DNA of 30,805 nt from a bacterium. Lineage in GTDB: Bacteria; Patescibacteria; Dojkabacteria; JAKAPS01; JAJZLI01. Below the pieces are notes generated by a model that saw only the letters and a program-made list of their open reading frames with translations, did no database searches and was not told the origin of the DNA. The stretch is from positions 1 to 30,805 of the forward strand of contig JAJZWL010000008.1 in NCBI GenBank assembly GCA_021846685.1, given 5' to 3'. Shown here in pieces: positions 7,490 to 14,182 of the stretch (position 1 is its first letter; each line of letters begins with the position of its first letter). A program made the translations under genes and the position numbers.

Positions 7490-7888
7490 ATGGCAAACAG
7501 TCAAGTTAGAATATCAGGAGTAGATTTACCTTTATCAAAAAGAATAGAGGCAGGGCTCACACAAATATATGGGATTGGATTTTCAACCTCTAGAAAGATT
7601 TTAAATTTAGCTAGGGTAGATTTTTCAAGAAGAATTTATGATTTGTCTGATGATGAGATATCTAGGGTAAGGTCTGTTATGGAATCGGGTGAATTTATGA
7701 TTGAAGGAGATTTAAGACAAAAGATATATCAAGATATTAAAAGATTAAGGGATATTAGATGTTATAGAGGATTAAGACATAGATTGGGATTACCTGTAAG
7801 AGGTCAAATAACAAGGCATAATGCACATACTAGAAAAGGTAAGCATATTGCAGTTGGTGGTTTAAAAAAGAAAATAGATAAGAAATAA
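7490..7888 (+). CDS. rpsM: 30S ribosomal protein S13 (uS13)
   Basis: 132 residues, slightly longer than typical, in the head of the small subunit where it contacts the P-site tRNA and bridges to the 50S. Evidence is RISGVDLPLSKRIEAGLTQIYGIG at the start (helix-two-turn-helix), DLRQKIYQDIKRLRDIRCYRGLRHR, and the hallmark GLPVRGQITRHNAHTRKG followed by a basic tail. It lies between rpmJ and rpsK with a 1-nt gap to rpsK, so the two are probably translationally coupled. Confidence 0.97.
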   Translation: MANSQVRISGVDLPLSKRIEAGLTQIYGIGFSTSRKILNLARVDFSRRIYDLSDDEISRVRSVMESGEFMIEGDLRQKIYQDIKRLRDIRCYRGLRHRLGLPVRGQITRHNAHTRKGKHIAVGGLKKKIDKK

Positions 7889-7889
7889 T

Positions 7890-8300
7890 ATGGTAGTTAA
7901 TAAAAAAAACAATAATAACAATAATAAAAAAAGTCAATCTAAGACTAAGAGAAAAGTTTCTAAAGGGAGAGCTTATATTGTTACTTCATATAATAATACA
8001 ATTGTAACGTTGACTGATGCAGAAGGTGCTGTAATAGCTGCTTCTTCTGCAGGAGTTGTAGGGTTTAAAGGTGCTAGAGCAAGAACTCCGTACGCTGCAG
8101 CTAGAGTTGCAGAGGATGCTGTTACAAAATCTGTTAAATATGGATTGGCTGAAGTAGATGTTTTTATTTCAGGCCCTGGAATGGGAAGACAAATGGCTGT
8201 AAAAAGCTTGAGGAATTCTGGATTAAAAATTCTTTCTTTGTCTGATACTACACCAATAGCACATAATGGATGTAGACCTAAAAAACAACCTAGAACTTAA
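7890..8300 (+). CDS. rpsK: 30S ribosomal protein S11 (uS11)
   Basis: 136-residue protein of the small-subunit platform near the mRNA exit. The core is unmistakable: GRAYIVTSYNNTIVTLTDAEG, SSAGVVGFKGARARTPYAA, VFISGPGMGRQMAVKSL, and TPIAHNGCRPKKQPRT at the C-terminus. The N-terminal ~25 residues are an Asn/Lys tract (KKNNNNNNKK), a low-complexity extension made of AAT/AAC/AAA codons and probably unstructured or rRNA-bound. It starts 1 nt after the rpsM stop. Confidence 0.97.
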   Translation: MVVNKKNNNNNNKKSQSKTKRKVSKGRAYIVTSYNNTIVTLTDAEGAVIAASSAGVVGFKGARARTPYAAARVAEDAVTKSVKYGLAEVDVFISGPGMGRQMAVKSLRNSGLKILSLSDTTPIAHNGCRPKKQPRT

Positions 8301-8314
8301 TATTAATAAATTTT

Positions 8315-8935
8315 ATGGCAAGATATATAGAATCAAAATGTAAACAATGTTTAAGAGAGCATCAAAAGCTATTTTTAAAAGGAGCTAAATGTTACACTCA
8401 AAAGTGTGTATTTACAAAAAGAAATGGATCTTTACCAGGTTCAAATAGGTATTCATACAGAAGACAAACAGATTTTGCTGTTCAATTTAGAGAAAAGCAA
8501 AAAATTAAAAGAATTTATGGATTATTGGAGAAACAATTTAAAAGATATTATGAAATCGCACAAAAACAATCAGGAGATACAGGATATAATCTATTGCAGG
8601 TATTAGAGAGAAGGTATGATAATATTATATATAGAATGGGATATGCCCCAAATAGAGTTACAGCTAGACAATTAGTAAGTCATGGACACTTTACTATTAA
8701 TGGAAAAAGTAATAATATACCATCTACTTTGTTAAAAGAAAATGATATTATAGAGTTAAAGATGAAAAGTAGTAAAAATAAATATTTTGAAGATCCTTTA
8801 AGAGGTGTAGAAGCTAATATTCCAGAATGGATAGAGGTATCTTCCTCAAAAGGGAAGATTTTGAGTTTTCCTGAAAAGGAATTTTTCGATCCAACTATAC
8901 AGCCAAACCTTGTAGTTGAGCTTTATTCTAGATAA
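8315..8935 (+). CDS. rpsD: 30S ribosomal protein S4 (uS4), zinc-binding form
   Basis: 206-residue primary 16S-rRNA-binding protein. The N-terminal region has four Cys spaced C9-x2-C12-x13-C26-x4-C31, the zinc-binding form. Then come KQKIKRIYGLLEKQFKRYYEIAQ, NLLQVLERRYDNIIYRMGYAPNRVTARQLVSHGHFTING (the S4 RNA-binding domain), and IPEWIEVSSSKGKI near the end. In many bacteria S4 represses the alpha operon; no regulatory pseudoknot could be recognised here. It lies between rpsK and rpoA. Confidence 0.97.
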   Translation: MARYIESKCKQCLREHQKLFLKGAKCYTQKCVFTKRNGSLPGSNRYSYRRQTDFAVQFREKQKIKRIYGLLEKQFKRYYEIAQKQSGDTGYNLLQVLERRYDNIIYRMGYAPNRVTARQLVSHGHFTINGKSNNIPSTLLKENDIIELKMKSSKNKYFEDPLRGVEANIPEWIEVSSSKGKILSFPEKEFFDPTIQPNLVVELYSR

Positions 8936-8954
8936 TTTTATATAATAAATTCTT

Positions 8955-9767
8955 ATGATTGATTATAATTTGCAACAAATAAAAACAATAGAAGAAAATG
9001 ACTTCTATGGAAAATTTTCTATATCACCTTTGAATAAGGGTTATGGATATACAGTAGGAAATACATTAAGAAGGATTTTACTTTCATCTTTAAAAGGTGC
9101 TGCCGTCACTTCTGTTAAAATAGAGGGTGCTGATCACGAATATGCTAGTCTAGATGGTGTACTAGAAGATGTTATAAATATTATGCTTAATATTAAAGAA
9201 CTAAAACTTTTTTCTAGATCTAATGATATAGAGAAAATTAGTATTTCTGAAAAGGGAGAAAAAATAGTTAGAGCAAAAGATATAAATGTTTCAGAATCTA
9301 TAGAAGTATTAGATCCAGATCAAATTATAGCAACATTAACTGATTCAAAATCTAAATTAAATATTGAATTAGAGGTTGAAACATCATATGGATATAAATT
9401 AATTGATAATAAAAAAAGATCTTATGTAGGAGTAATACCATTAGATGCAGATTTTTCTCCAGTTAAAATTGTTAATTTTCAGGTAGTGAATACTAGAGTT
9501 GGAGAAAATACTGATTTAGATGAATTAGTAATAGAGATTTATACGAAATCAATTAATCCAACATTAGCTTTGAAGAATGCATTAGAGGAAGCTTGCAATG
9601 TATTTAATAATTTAAATGAACAAATCAATATACCTGTAATAAAGGAGGCTAAGGTTAAAAAAACAAAAACTGTAAAAGCTGTAAAAGATATAGATAAAGA
9701 TAAAAAAGTAAAAACTACAAAAGTAAAAAAAGATGAGACACCTAAAAAAAGTAAAAAAACTAAATAA
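8955..9767 (+). CDS. rpoA: RNA polymerase subunit alpha lacking the C-terminal domain
   Basis: Alpha subunit, whose dimer nucleates RNA polymerase assembly. 270 residues. The N-terminal domain is complete: YGKFSISPLNKGYGYTVGNTLRRILLSSL (dimer helix), GAAVTSVKIEGADHEYASLDGVLEDV, YGYKLIDNKKRSYVGVIPLDADFSPV, and TDLDELVIEIYTKSINPTLALKNA. After about residue 225 the normal linker and helix-hairpin-helix C-terminal domain (about 80 residues, binding UP-element DNA and activators) is absent. A tail of about 45 residues, almost only Lys, Thr, Val and Asp, takes its place. That tail's coding DNA overlaps the start of rplQ in another frame by 35 nt. Confidence 0.96.
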   Translation: MIDYNLQQIKTIEENDFYGKFSISPLNKGYGYTVGNTLRRILLSSLKGAAVTSVKIEGADHEYASLDGVLEDVINIMLNIKELKLFSRSNDIEKISISEKGEKIVRAKDINVSESIEVLDPDQIIATLTDSKSKLNIELEVETSYGYKLIDNKKRSYVGVIPLDADFSPVKIVNFQVVNTRVGENTDLDELVIEIYTKSINPTLALKNALEEACNVFNNLNEQINIPVIKEAKVKKTKTVKAVKDIDKDKKVKTTKVKKDETPKKSKKTK

Positions 9768-10086
9768 AGTAAAGTCTCATAGAGACTCTATGCTTAAAAA
9801 TCTAGCTGCTTCAGTTATTCAGTATGAATCAGTTAAAACAACAGAAGCTAAAGCAAAAGCAGTATCTTCTTTGATAGATAGAATAATAACTTTAGGCAAA
9901 CCTGGGGATTTGAATGCTAGAAGAAGGTTATATATGATGTTACCTACAAAATTAGCAGCTCATAAGGTATTAGAGGTATTAAATGATAGATATAAGGAAA
10001 GAAATTCTGGATTTACTAGTATTGTGCATATAGGTGTAAGGAAAGGTGATAATTCAAGATTAGTTAAAATAACATTAGTAGATTAA
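9733..10086 (+). CDS. rplQ: 50S ribosomal protein L17 (bL17)
   Basis: 117-residue large-subunit protein. MRHLKKVKKLNKVKSHRDSM matches the family's MRHRKxGRKLxRxxSHRxAM start, so the ATG at 9733 is right even though it lies 35 nt inside rpoA, in a different frame. Then LLKNLAASVIQYESVKTTEAKAK-type helix residues, LINRIITLGK-like SLIDRIITLGKPGD, and the final beta strand VRKGDNSRLVKITLVD. Standard position after rpoA. Confidence 0.96.
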   Translation: MRHLKKVKKLNKVKSHRDSMLKNLAASVIQYESVKTTEAKAKAVSSLIDRIITLGKPGDLNARRRLYMMLPTKLAAHKVLEVLNDRYKERNSGFTSIVHIGVRKGDNSRLVKITLVD

Positions 10087-10088
10087 TT

Positions 10089-10517
10089 ATGTTTAAAACA
10101 AGATTTGCTTCAATAAAAGATGTAAAAAGAGATTGGTTTATAATAGACGCCAAAGGAGAGACACTAGGTAAAGTATCTACTAAAGTTTCAAGAATTTTAA
10201 TTGGAAAACATAAGACAGATTTTTCTCCTAATTTAGTTTTTTCTGATCATGTTGTTGTTGTAAATGTTAAGCATTTAAATATCTCTGATAAAAAATTAGA
10301 TGAAAAAAAATATTATACTCATTCAGGTTACCCTGGAGGATTACACGAAAAATCTTTAAAAAGATTGATAGATGAGAATCCTGAATTTGTAATGAGAAAT
10401 GCTGTTAGTGGAATGTTACCAAAGAATAAATTAAGAGATCAAAGATTAAAATATTTACATATTTTTGCTGAAGATAAAAAAGGTTTTGAAAATGTTAAAT
10501 TTATAGATTTAAAGTAA
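10089..10517 (+). CDS. rplM: 50S ribosomal protein L13 (uL13)
   Basis: 142-residue early-assembly protein of the large subunit. It shows KRDWFIIDAKGETLGKVST and LIGKHKTDFSPNLVFSDHVVVVN, then KKYYTHSGYPGGLHEKSL and VSGMLPKNKLRDQRLKYLHIF near the C-terminus, all in family order. It begins 2 nt after rplQ and is followed 1 nt later by rpsI, the universal L13-S9 pair, here fused onto the alpha operon. Confidence 0.97.
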   Translation: MFKTRFASIKDVKRDWFIIDAKGETLGKVSTKVSRILIGKHKTDFSPNLVFSDHVVVVNVKHLNISDKKLDEKKYYTHSGYPGGLHEKSLKRLIDENPEFVMRNAVSGMLPKNKLRDQRLKYLHIFAEDKKGFENVKFIDLK

Positions 10518-10518
10518 T

Positions 10519-10935
10519 ATGGAAAGTAAGAAAAAAACTACTATTAAAAAAAATTATTATTATGCATTAGGTAGAAATAAGACTTCTGTATCTACAGTAA
10601 GATTATATTCTGGTAAAGGAGATACAACTATTAATGGAAAGATCTTTGAAGAGTATTATACAGACTTATTTTCCAAATATACAATTTTAAAACCATTTAC
10701 TTTAACTGGAACCCAAGGTGATTTTTATTTTACTGTTAAATCAAAAGGTGGCGGGATATACTCTCAAATTAAAGCTACTTCACTCGCGATTTCAAGAGCT
10801 TTATCTAAAATAAATGATGATTATAAAGTTACTCTTTCAAAGAATGAAATGCTAAAAAGAGATCCTAGAATGGTAGAACGTAAGAAATACTTTAGAGTAA
10901 AAGCAAGAAAATCTCCACAATTTTCAAAACGTTAA
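10519..10935 (+). CDS. rpsI: 30S ribosomal protein S9 (uS9)
   Basis: 138-residue small-subunit protein whose C-terminal tail reaches the P-site tRNA. It shows YYALGRNKTSVSTVRLYSGKG, TVKSKGGGIYSQIKATSLAISRAL, and the signature end RDPRMVERKKYFRVKARKSPQFSKR with the terminal Lys-Arg. The N-terminal 14 residues are a Lys-rich extension. It is the last gene of the operon; 327 bp without a clear gene follow. Confidence 0.97.
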   Translation: MESKKKTTIKKNYYYALGRNKTSVSTVRLYSGKGDTTINGKIFEEYYTDLFSKYTILKPFTLTGTQGDFYFTVKSKGGGIYSQIKATSLAISRALSKINDDYKVTLSKNEMLKRDPRMVERKKYFRVKARKSPQFSKR

Positions 10936-11262
10936 TCCTTATTTTAATATTTAATTTCATAAGAATTCGTAATACTATTATTACTAAGAATAGTTAAAAT
11001 AAGAGCTATCCTTCAAAAAGCAAATGTAATCCATAGGTTAAAGATAATAAAGATAAAGAAAACATATATATATAATTCCTGATCCTATTTGTAATAGTAA
11101 AAGGAAAGTATTAAATATTGAAAATTTATCTAAATAAACTAAATAATCAGAAAATCCCAAATGTTATAGGTAATGATGGTGATGGGTAGAGATAGATAGG
11201 ATATCATACTCCTGTATAGTAGTCTATTTTCAGTAATATCTTTTCTTACCCTATTCAATCAC
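10936..11262. other. Non-coding stretch after the ribosomal operon, with inverted repeats
   Basis: No intact gene seen; stops are dense in all forward frames. CTTATTTTAA (10938-10947) and TTAAAATAAG (10994-11003) form a perfect 10-bp inverted repeat. Nested inside is GTAATA-CTAT-TATTAC (10969-10984), so a double hairpin could form the 3' end of the rpsI transcript; no T-run follows. A second possible fold pairs GGGTA near 11186 with TACCC near 11248, around AGGA/TCCT. On the minus strand, short Leu/Ile/Tyr-rich frames broken by stops could be an old membrane-protein remnant, but such frames are common by chance in AT-rich DNA. Confidence 0.35.
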
Positions 11263-11291
11263 TTGACTTAGTATAGATCTTCGTGTATAAT
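11263..11291 (+). promoter_or_regulatory. Strong promoter of the 11301/11460 gene pair
   Basis: TTGACT at 11263-11268 and a perfect TATAAT at 11286-11291 with the optimal 17-bp spacer. The ATG lies 9 nt after the -10 box, so the predicted transcript starts within about 1-3 nt of the start codon (leaderless or nearly so). Confidence 0.8.
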
Positions 11292-11300
11292 TACACGTTT

Positions 11301-11453
11301 ATGAAAAATTTAGAAATAGTTAACGACAATCAAGGAAAAGAAAGTGATTCAGAGGTAGTGACTGCTACTGATGTAATGGGTGAAAATTTGATTGAATATC
11401 TAGCTGGAAGCCTTGGAGACGAGAAATGTGGAGGTATTTTCATAACTGAATAA
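11301..11453 (+). CDS. 50-residue acidic protein of unknown function
   Basis: MKNLEIVNDNQGKESDSEVV is the start and EKCGGIFITE the end. The product is acidic, soluble, with one Cys and no signal peptide or membrane segment. It is not recognised. It is supported as a real gene by the near-consensus promoter placed exactly for it and by the 6-nt gap to the next gene in the same direction. A Gly-Gly near a short C-terminus could suggest a precursor peptide, but no modification enzyme is nearby, so this is only a thought. Confidence 0.65.
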   Translation: MKNLEIVNDNQGKESDSEVVTATDVMGENLIEYLAGSLGDEKCGGIFITE

Positions 11454-11459
11454 TTTTAT

Positions 11460-11963
11460 ATGAATAAGAAAGCTTTATTAGTACAAGAAAGATATGGAGG
11501 AATATTGATATCCTTAACTTATGTAGAAACAAAAAAACATGATACTATTTCTCAAATTAACTATATAGTTCCCCAAAAAAGGAAGAATGGAGAATTTATA
11601 AATGATGATATTAAAGATATCTTAGTTGGTAAAAATAATTTTTTACTTTCTAATGCAGATGAGAAATCTTTAGAATCCTATATTAAGATATTAGGAGAAG
11701 AACCTAGAATAGAATTTTCTAAAATGTCTAAAGCAAATTCATCACAAATAGATTTTTTGTATAAAATCGTTGAAAATTATAAAACAGATATTAATCTAAA
11801 GAAAGAAGAATATTCTCAGATAATGAAAAAAATATATGAATTTTCTCATAGTGGGAATATATATATGTTTGATAAAGAAGTAGATAGTCTTTCTAAAAAA
11901 GGTTTGAAAATTAATATAAATGTATTGGCTGATCTGAGAGCAAAGTGCTATGCAGGAAGATAA
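11460..11963 (+). CDS. Conserved-looking cytoplasmic protein of unknown function (167 aa)
   Basis: Not recognised. It starts MNKKALLVQERYGGILISL, a beta-strand-like opening, then is charged and mixed (many Lys, Glu, Asp, Asn), with helices predicted by eye in the second half (KKEEYSQIMKKIYEFSHSG). There is no signal peptide or membrane segment. It follows the 50-residue gene by 6 nt and is probably read from the same promoter. It converges with the GNAT gene. A two-gene small-acidic/larger pair could be a toxin-antitoxin or a regulatory pair, but no known domain supports that. Confidence 0.7.
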   Translation: MNKKALLVQERYGGILISLTYVETKKHDTISQINYIVPQKRKNGEFINDDIKDILVGKNNFLLSNADEKSLESYIKILGEEPRIEFSKMSKANSSQIDFLYKIVENYKTDINLKKEEYSQIMKKIYEFSHSGNIYMFDKEVDSLSKKGLKININVLADLRAKCYAGR

Positions 11964-11975
11964 TATTATGTATTT

Positions 11976-12521
11976 TTATATCCTTTTATACATTAAAATT
12001 TCTGAACTTACAATTGATTTTTGATACTTTGTATTATTTTTATTTGATGTAGTTTCTTCTTTAAATCCATTTTTTCTATATAGTTTAATAGCATTGATAT
12101 TATTTTTTCTTACGGATAAATTTATTTTTTTTATTCCAATTAAAGACGAATATTTAATTATAGATAAGGTTAATTCTTTCCCAATTCCAGTATTCCTATA
12201 TTGTTTATTAATAAAAATTTCAAATGTAGCATTATTTTTCATATTGTCTATTATAACTCCAGAAAAACCTATTATTTTATTTTGATGAAAGCTACAGATT
12301 AATATACATTGATTATCTTGAATCAATTTCATTATATTTATAATATTATCATTTTCGGTCCTATTTATGACCATTTTTTTTATTTGATAAAAATCTTTTG
12401 ATTTAGAAACAGACTTTTTTAAAAATTCATTAAATTCAAAAAGTGAAAAATAATCTATATGTTTTATTACAATTTCTTGCCCCTTTTTATTTTGAAAATT
12501 TTTAATGAAATGATCCTTCAT
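11976..12521 (-). CDS. GNAT-family N-acetyltransferase
   Basis: About 181 residues. It transfers an acetyl group from acetyl-CoA to an amine of an unknown substrate. Motif A of the GNAT fold, binding the CoA pyrophosphate, reads INKQYRNTGIGKELTLSIIKY (the R/Q-x-x-G-x-G/A pattern), preceded by the strand IIGFSGVIIDNMKNNATFEIF. Motif B is NINAIKLYRKNGFKEE. I chose ATG 12521 (MKDHFIKNF); the frame extends three codons to a TTG at 12530, but neither start has a Shine-Dalgarno. It lies 24 nt downstream of a small SHOCT-type membrane gene in the same direction. The substrate may be a protein N-terminus, an antibiotic or a polyamine; this is undecided. Confidence 0.85.
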   Translation of the reverse strand: MKDHFIKNFQNKKGQEIVIKHIDYFSLFEFNEFLKKSVSKSKDFYQIKKMVINRTENDNIINIMKLIQDNQCILICSFHQNKIIGFSGVIIDNMKNNATFEIFINKQYRNTGIGKELTLSIIKYSSLIGIKKINLSVRKNNINAIKLYRKNGFKEETTSNKNNTKYQKSIVSSEILMYKRI

Positions 12522-12545
12522 AATGGGCAAATAAATTAAATATTT

Positions 12546-12797
12546 CTATGACAGTATATCGTGTTTCTTGTCTTCATACTCTTTTTTAGAGATTTCTTTA
12601 TTTTTATATCGCTCTTCTAATAGTTCTATGGCTTTTTCTTTAGTATATTTATCTCTGGGTATTATTATCCATGCCAGAATTAGCATAATGAGGTATATAA
12701 TAATAAATAATAAAATCAGATATATAATCATATAGACTATTAAATATAGATATGTGAAGAAATTTCCTTTTATTAAATTAGGAAGGATATTTATCAT
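12546..12797 (-). CDS. Small membrane protein with C-terminal SHOCT domain
   Basis: 83 residues: a long hydrophobic stretch of about 35 residues (16-50) ending WIIIPRDKY, then the SHOCT (short C-terminal) motif KEKAIELLEERYKNKEISKKEYEDKKHDIL, whose L-x-x-R/Y-x-x-G/K-E-I-x-x-x-E-Y/F-x-x-K pattern is plain. SHOCT segments are thought to mediate interactions; the biochemical role is unknown. It overlaps the upstream gene by 20 nt and is likely co-transcribed with it and the GNAT gene. Confidence 0.8.
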   Translation of the reverse strand: MINILPNLIKGNFFTYLYLIVYMIIYLILLFIIIYLIMLILAWIIIPRDKYTKEKAIELLEERYKNKEISKKEYEDKKHDILS

Positions 12798-13020
12798 GTT
12801 TTATTTTTAGATAATCTTTTCTCGTAATTTCACCATTTACATATCTATGGTGTATATTATTTTCCCTGTCAGGATGTTTGAAGTGAAATTTTTTATGTAA
12901 CGATTCTTTTGAAGTAATAACGTATATTGCTATAAAAATAACAAACATAATTATTAGAGCAGTTGTTAAAACTGAAAATATTATTACAATTATTTCAAAA
13001 ATTAAGTATAATATTGACAC
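12778..13020 (-). CDS. Second small membrane protein, SHOCT-like (GTG start)
   Basis: 80 residues starting at GTG 13020. A hydrophobic region (3-35) is followed by a basic His/Lys-rich segment (HKKFHFKHPDRENNIHH) and RYVNGEITRKDYLKIKHDKY, a shortened version of the SHOCT motif seen in the next gene. The two are probably diverged paralogues. It overlaps the downstream SHOCT gene by 20 nt and diverges from the PAP2-like gene with a 16-bp gap between start codons. Confidence 0.7.
   Translation of the reverse strand: MSILYLIFEIIVIIFSVLTTALIIMFVIFIAIYVITSKESLHKKFHFKHPDRENNIHHRYVNGEITRKDYLKIKHDKYPS
12984..13012 (+). promoter_or_regulatory. Possible promoter of the PAP2-like gene
   Basis: TTACAA at 12984-12989 and TATAAT at 13007-13012 with a 17-bp spacer, lying inside the divergent SHOCT-like gene. 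It would give a leader of about 17 nt before ATG 13037. A TTGACA at 13014-13019 is too close to the ATG to serve this gene. Confidence 0.4.
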
Positions 13021-13036
13021 GTTACATATACTTTAC

Positions 13037-13636
13037 ATGAATAAGATAAATTTTTCAATTATAATATCTAGAATTTTCGATTTTTATATAACAACACCAT
13101 TAATTGCTGTTATATTGATTATGAAATATGATATAAAATTCTCTTTTTTTAATATTTTTCTTTTTATATTTATTCCTTTTATATTTTTTCTAATATTTTT
13201 TTTAATAGAAGTAATAAAAAAGGGGATAAAGAATGTGGATTTTGATTTAGAGGATAGTAAAAAGGTCAGACTTTTATCTATATTTATAGTATTCATTTGG
13301 GTATTATTTGTAGCATTTGTTTTGAGGATAGATCATTACAATCCCTATTTCGTGAATGTCCTATTTTCTTTTTCTATAATACTATTTATTGCCTTTATTA
13401 TAACTTTTTACTGGAAAATAAGTTTTCATGCAATAATGATAACTTCTCTTTTTGTGTCAAGTATAATTTTAAAAAATCTTTATTTAGAAATATTTTTCTT
13501 TTTAATGATTTTTGCTGTATCATATTCAAGATATAAGCTCAAGAAACATACAATAGGACAACTTATTGCTGGGTTTTCTTTAGTAATTTTGATATTTTCA
13601 ATATTTTTTCTATCAGGGTTAATTATGTTAAAATGA
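13037..13636 (+). CDS. Integral membrane protein, PAP2-like (divergent phosphatase family)
   Basis: 199 residues with about six hydrophobic helices. The end of the protein carries weak PAP2 (membrane lipid phosphatase) landmarks: FYWKISFHAIMITSLF, like the xSxHA motif, and SYSRYKLKKHTIGQLIAGFSL, like the SRxxLxxHxxxQVxxG motif with Arg and His in the expected order. The expected first motif (KxxxxxxRP) is not clear; KKGIKNVDFDLEDSKKVR may stand in its place. If the enzyme is active, it would dephosphorylate a membrane lipid pyrophosphate or phosphatidic acid. It ends at TGA 19 nt before tRNA-Ser, with possible read-through. Confidence 0.55.
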   Translation: MNKINFSIIISRIFDFYITTPLIAVILIMKYDIKFSFFNIFLFIFIPFIFFLIFFLIEVIKKGIKNVDFDLEDSKKVRLLSIFIVFIWVLFVAFVLRIDHYNPYFVNVLFSFSIILFIAFIITFYWKISFHAIMITSLFVSSIILKNLYLEIFFFLMIFAVSYSRYKLKKHTIGQLIAGFSLVILIFSIFFLSGLIMLK

Positions 13637-13655
13637 AAAATCCTATATATGATAT

Positions 13656-13742
13656 GGAGAGGTCGCATAGTGGACTAGTGCGCTGGCTTGGAAAGCTAGT
13701 GTGTTAGAAATAACACCGCGGGTTCGAATCCCGCCCTCTCCG
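13656..13742 (+). tRNA. tRNA-Ser (anticodon GGA)
   Basis: 87 nt. The acceptor stem GGAGAGG pairs with CCTCTCC; the discriminator base is G, as usual for serine. The anticodon loop TTGGAAA within CTGGC/GCTAG gives GGA (reads UCC/UCU). A long class II variable arm (GTGTTAGAAATAACAC) and a T arm CGCGGGTTCGAATCCCG are present. The 3' CCA is not encoded. Confidence 0.97.
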
Positions 13743-14182
13743 AATGCAAGTCACACCACATCGCATCGAGTATTAAACACAATGTTTATATATTGATTAT
13801 AATTCGAATATGAATTAAACACTGTCAGAGCACATTTTTTACATGAGAGAAACTCTACTCTACATACTAAACCATATATAAAAAATATACAAAAACAATT
13901 AGATGAGAGGTTACAAAGATCTAGAGTCAAGATAGTATTATGGTTAGAGAGATTATGAAGAATCTCTGGATATGAAGATGCTGTAGTAATGGAAAGGATA
14001 GAAAATCATATCATAAAATTTCTGAAGAGAGTTGGAGGAGATTCTTGTTATGATGAATTTTGATTAGCAGAAGGCTTAAAATATTTTTCGATTTAATGTA
14101 TTATAGATCTATCTTATTTTTACTTCATATTAAAAATATTTTGTAGAAAATAGGTATTAGTATTAATAATATAGAATAATAT
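13743..14182. other. Gene-poor stretch between tRNA-Ser and the surface operon
   Basis: No intact gene under the standard code. It contains the broken reading frame described separately (13803-14096). The last 85 bp before ATG 14183 are extremely AT-rich, with several weak -10-like hexamers (for example TATAGA at 14170, 7 nt before the ATG) but no convincing -35 partner, so the operon's promoter cannot be fixed. Confidence 0.5.
13803..14096 (+). pseudogene. Coding-like frame with two in-frame TGA codons, unknown family
   Basis: Read through TGA, the frame gives 97 residues with a protein-like mix of Glu, Arg, Leu and Ile: RAHFLHERNSTLHTKPY early, VKIVLWLERL, TGA (13956-13958), RISGYEDAVVMERIENHI, FLKRVGGDSCYDEF, TGA (14061-14063), LAEGLKYFSI, then TAA. 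There is no TAA or TAG inside and no ATG before 13989. TGA is a stop in neighbouring genes, so this is most likely a decayed gene, or a fragment from an organism that reads TGA as Trp or Gly. I do not recognise the family. It lies just downstream of a tRNA 3' end, a common integration site. Confidence 0.4.

Noticed and set aside
10936..11262. RNase P RNA, tmRNA or SRP RNA in the gap after rpsI
   Set aside because: A GGAAAGT string occurs, but the conserved core motifs of these RNAs (for example GAGGAAAGUCC with a distant ACAGAA, or a tRNA-like 3' end) are not found.
12522..12530. TTG 12530 as the start of the GNAT gene
   Set aside because: An ATG follows three codons later and neither start has a ribosome site; the ATG is the simpler choice, though the TTG cannot be excluded.
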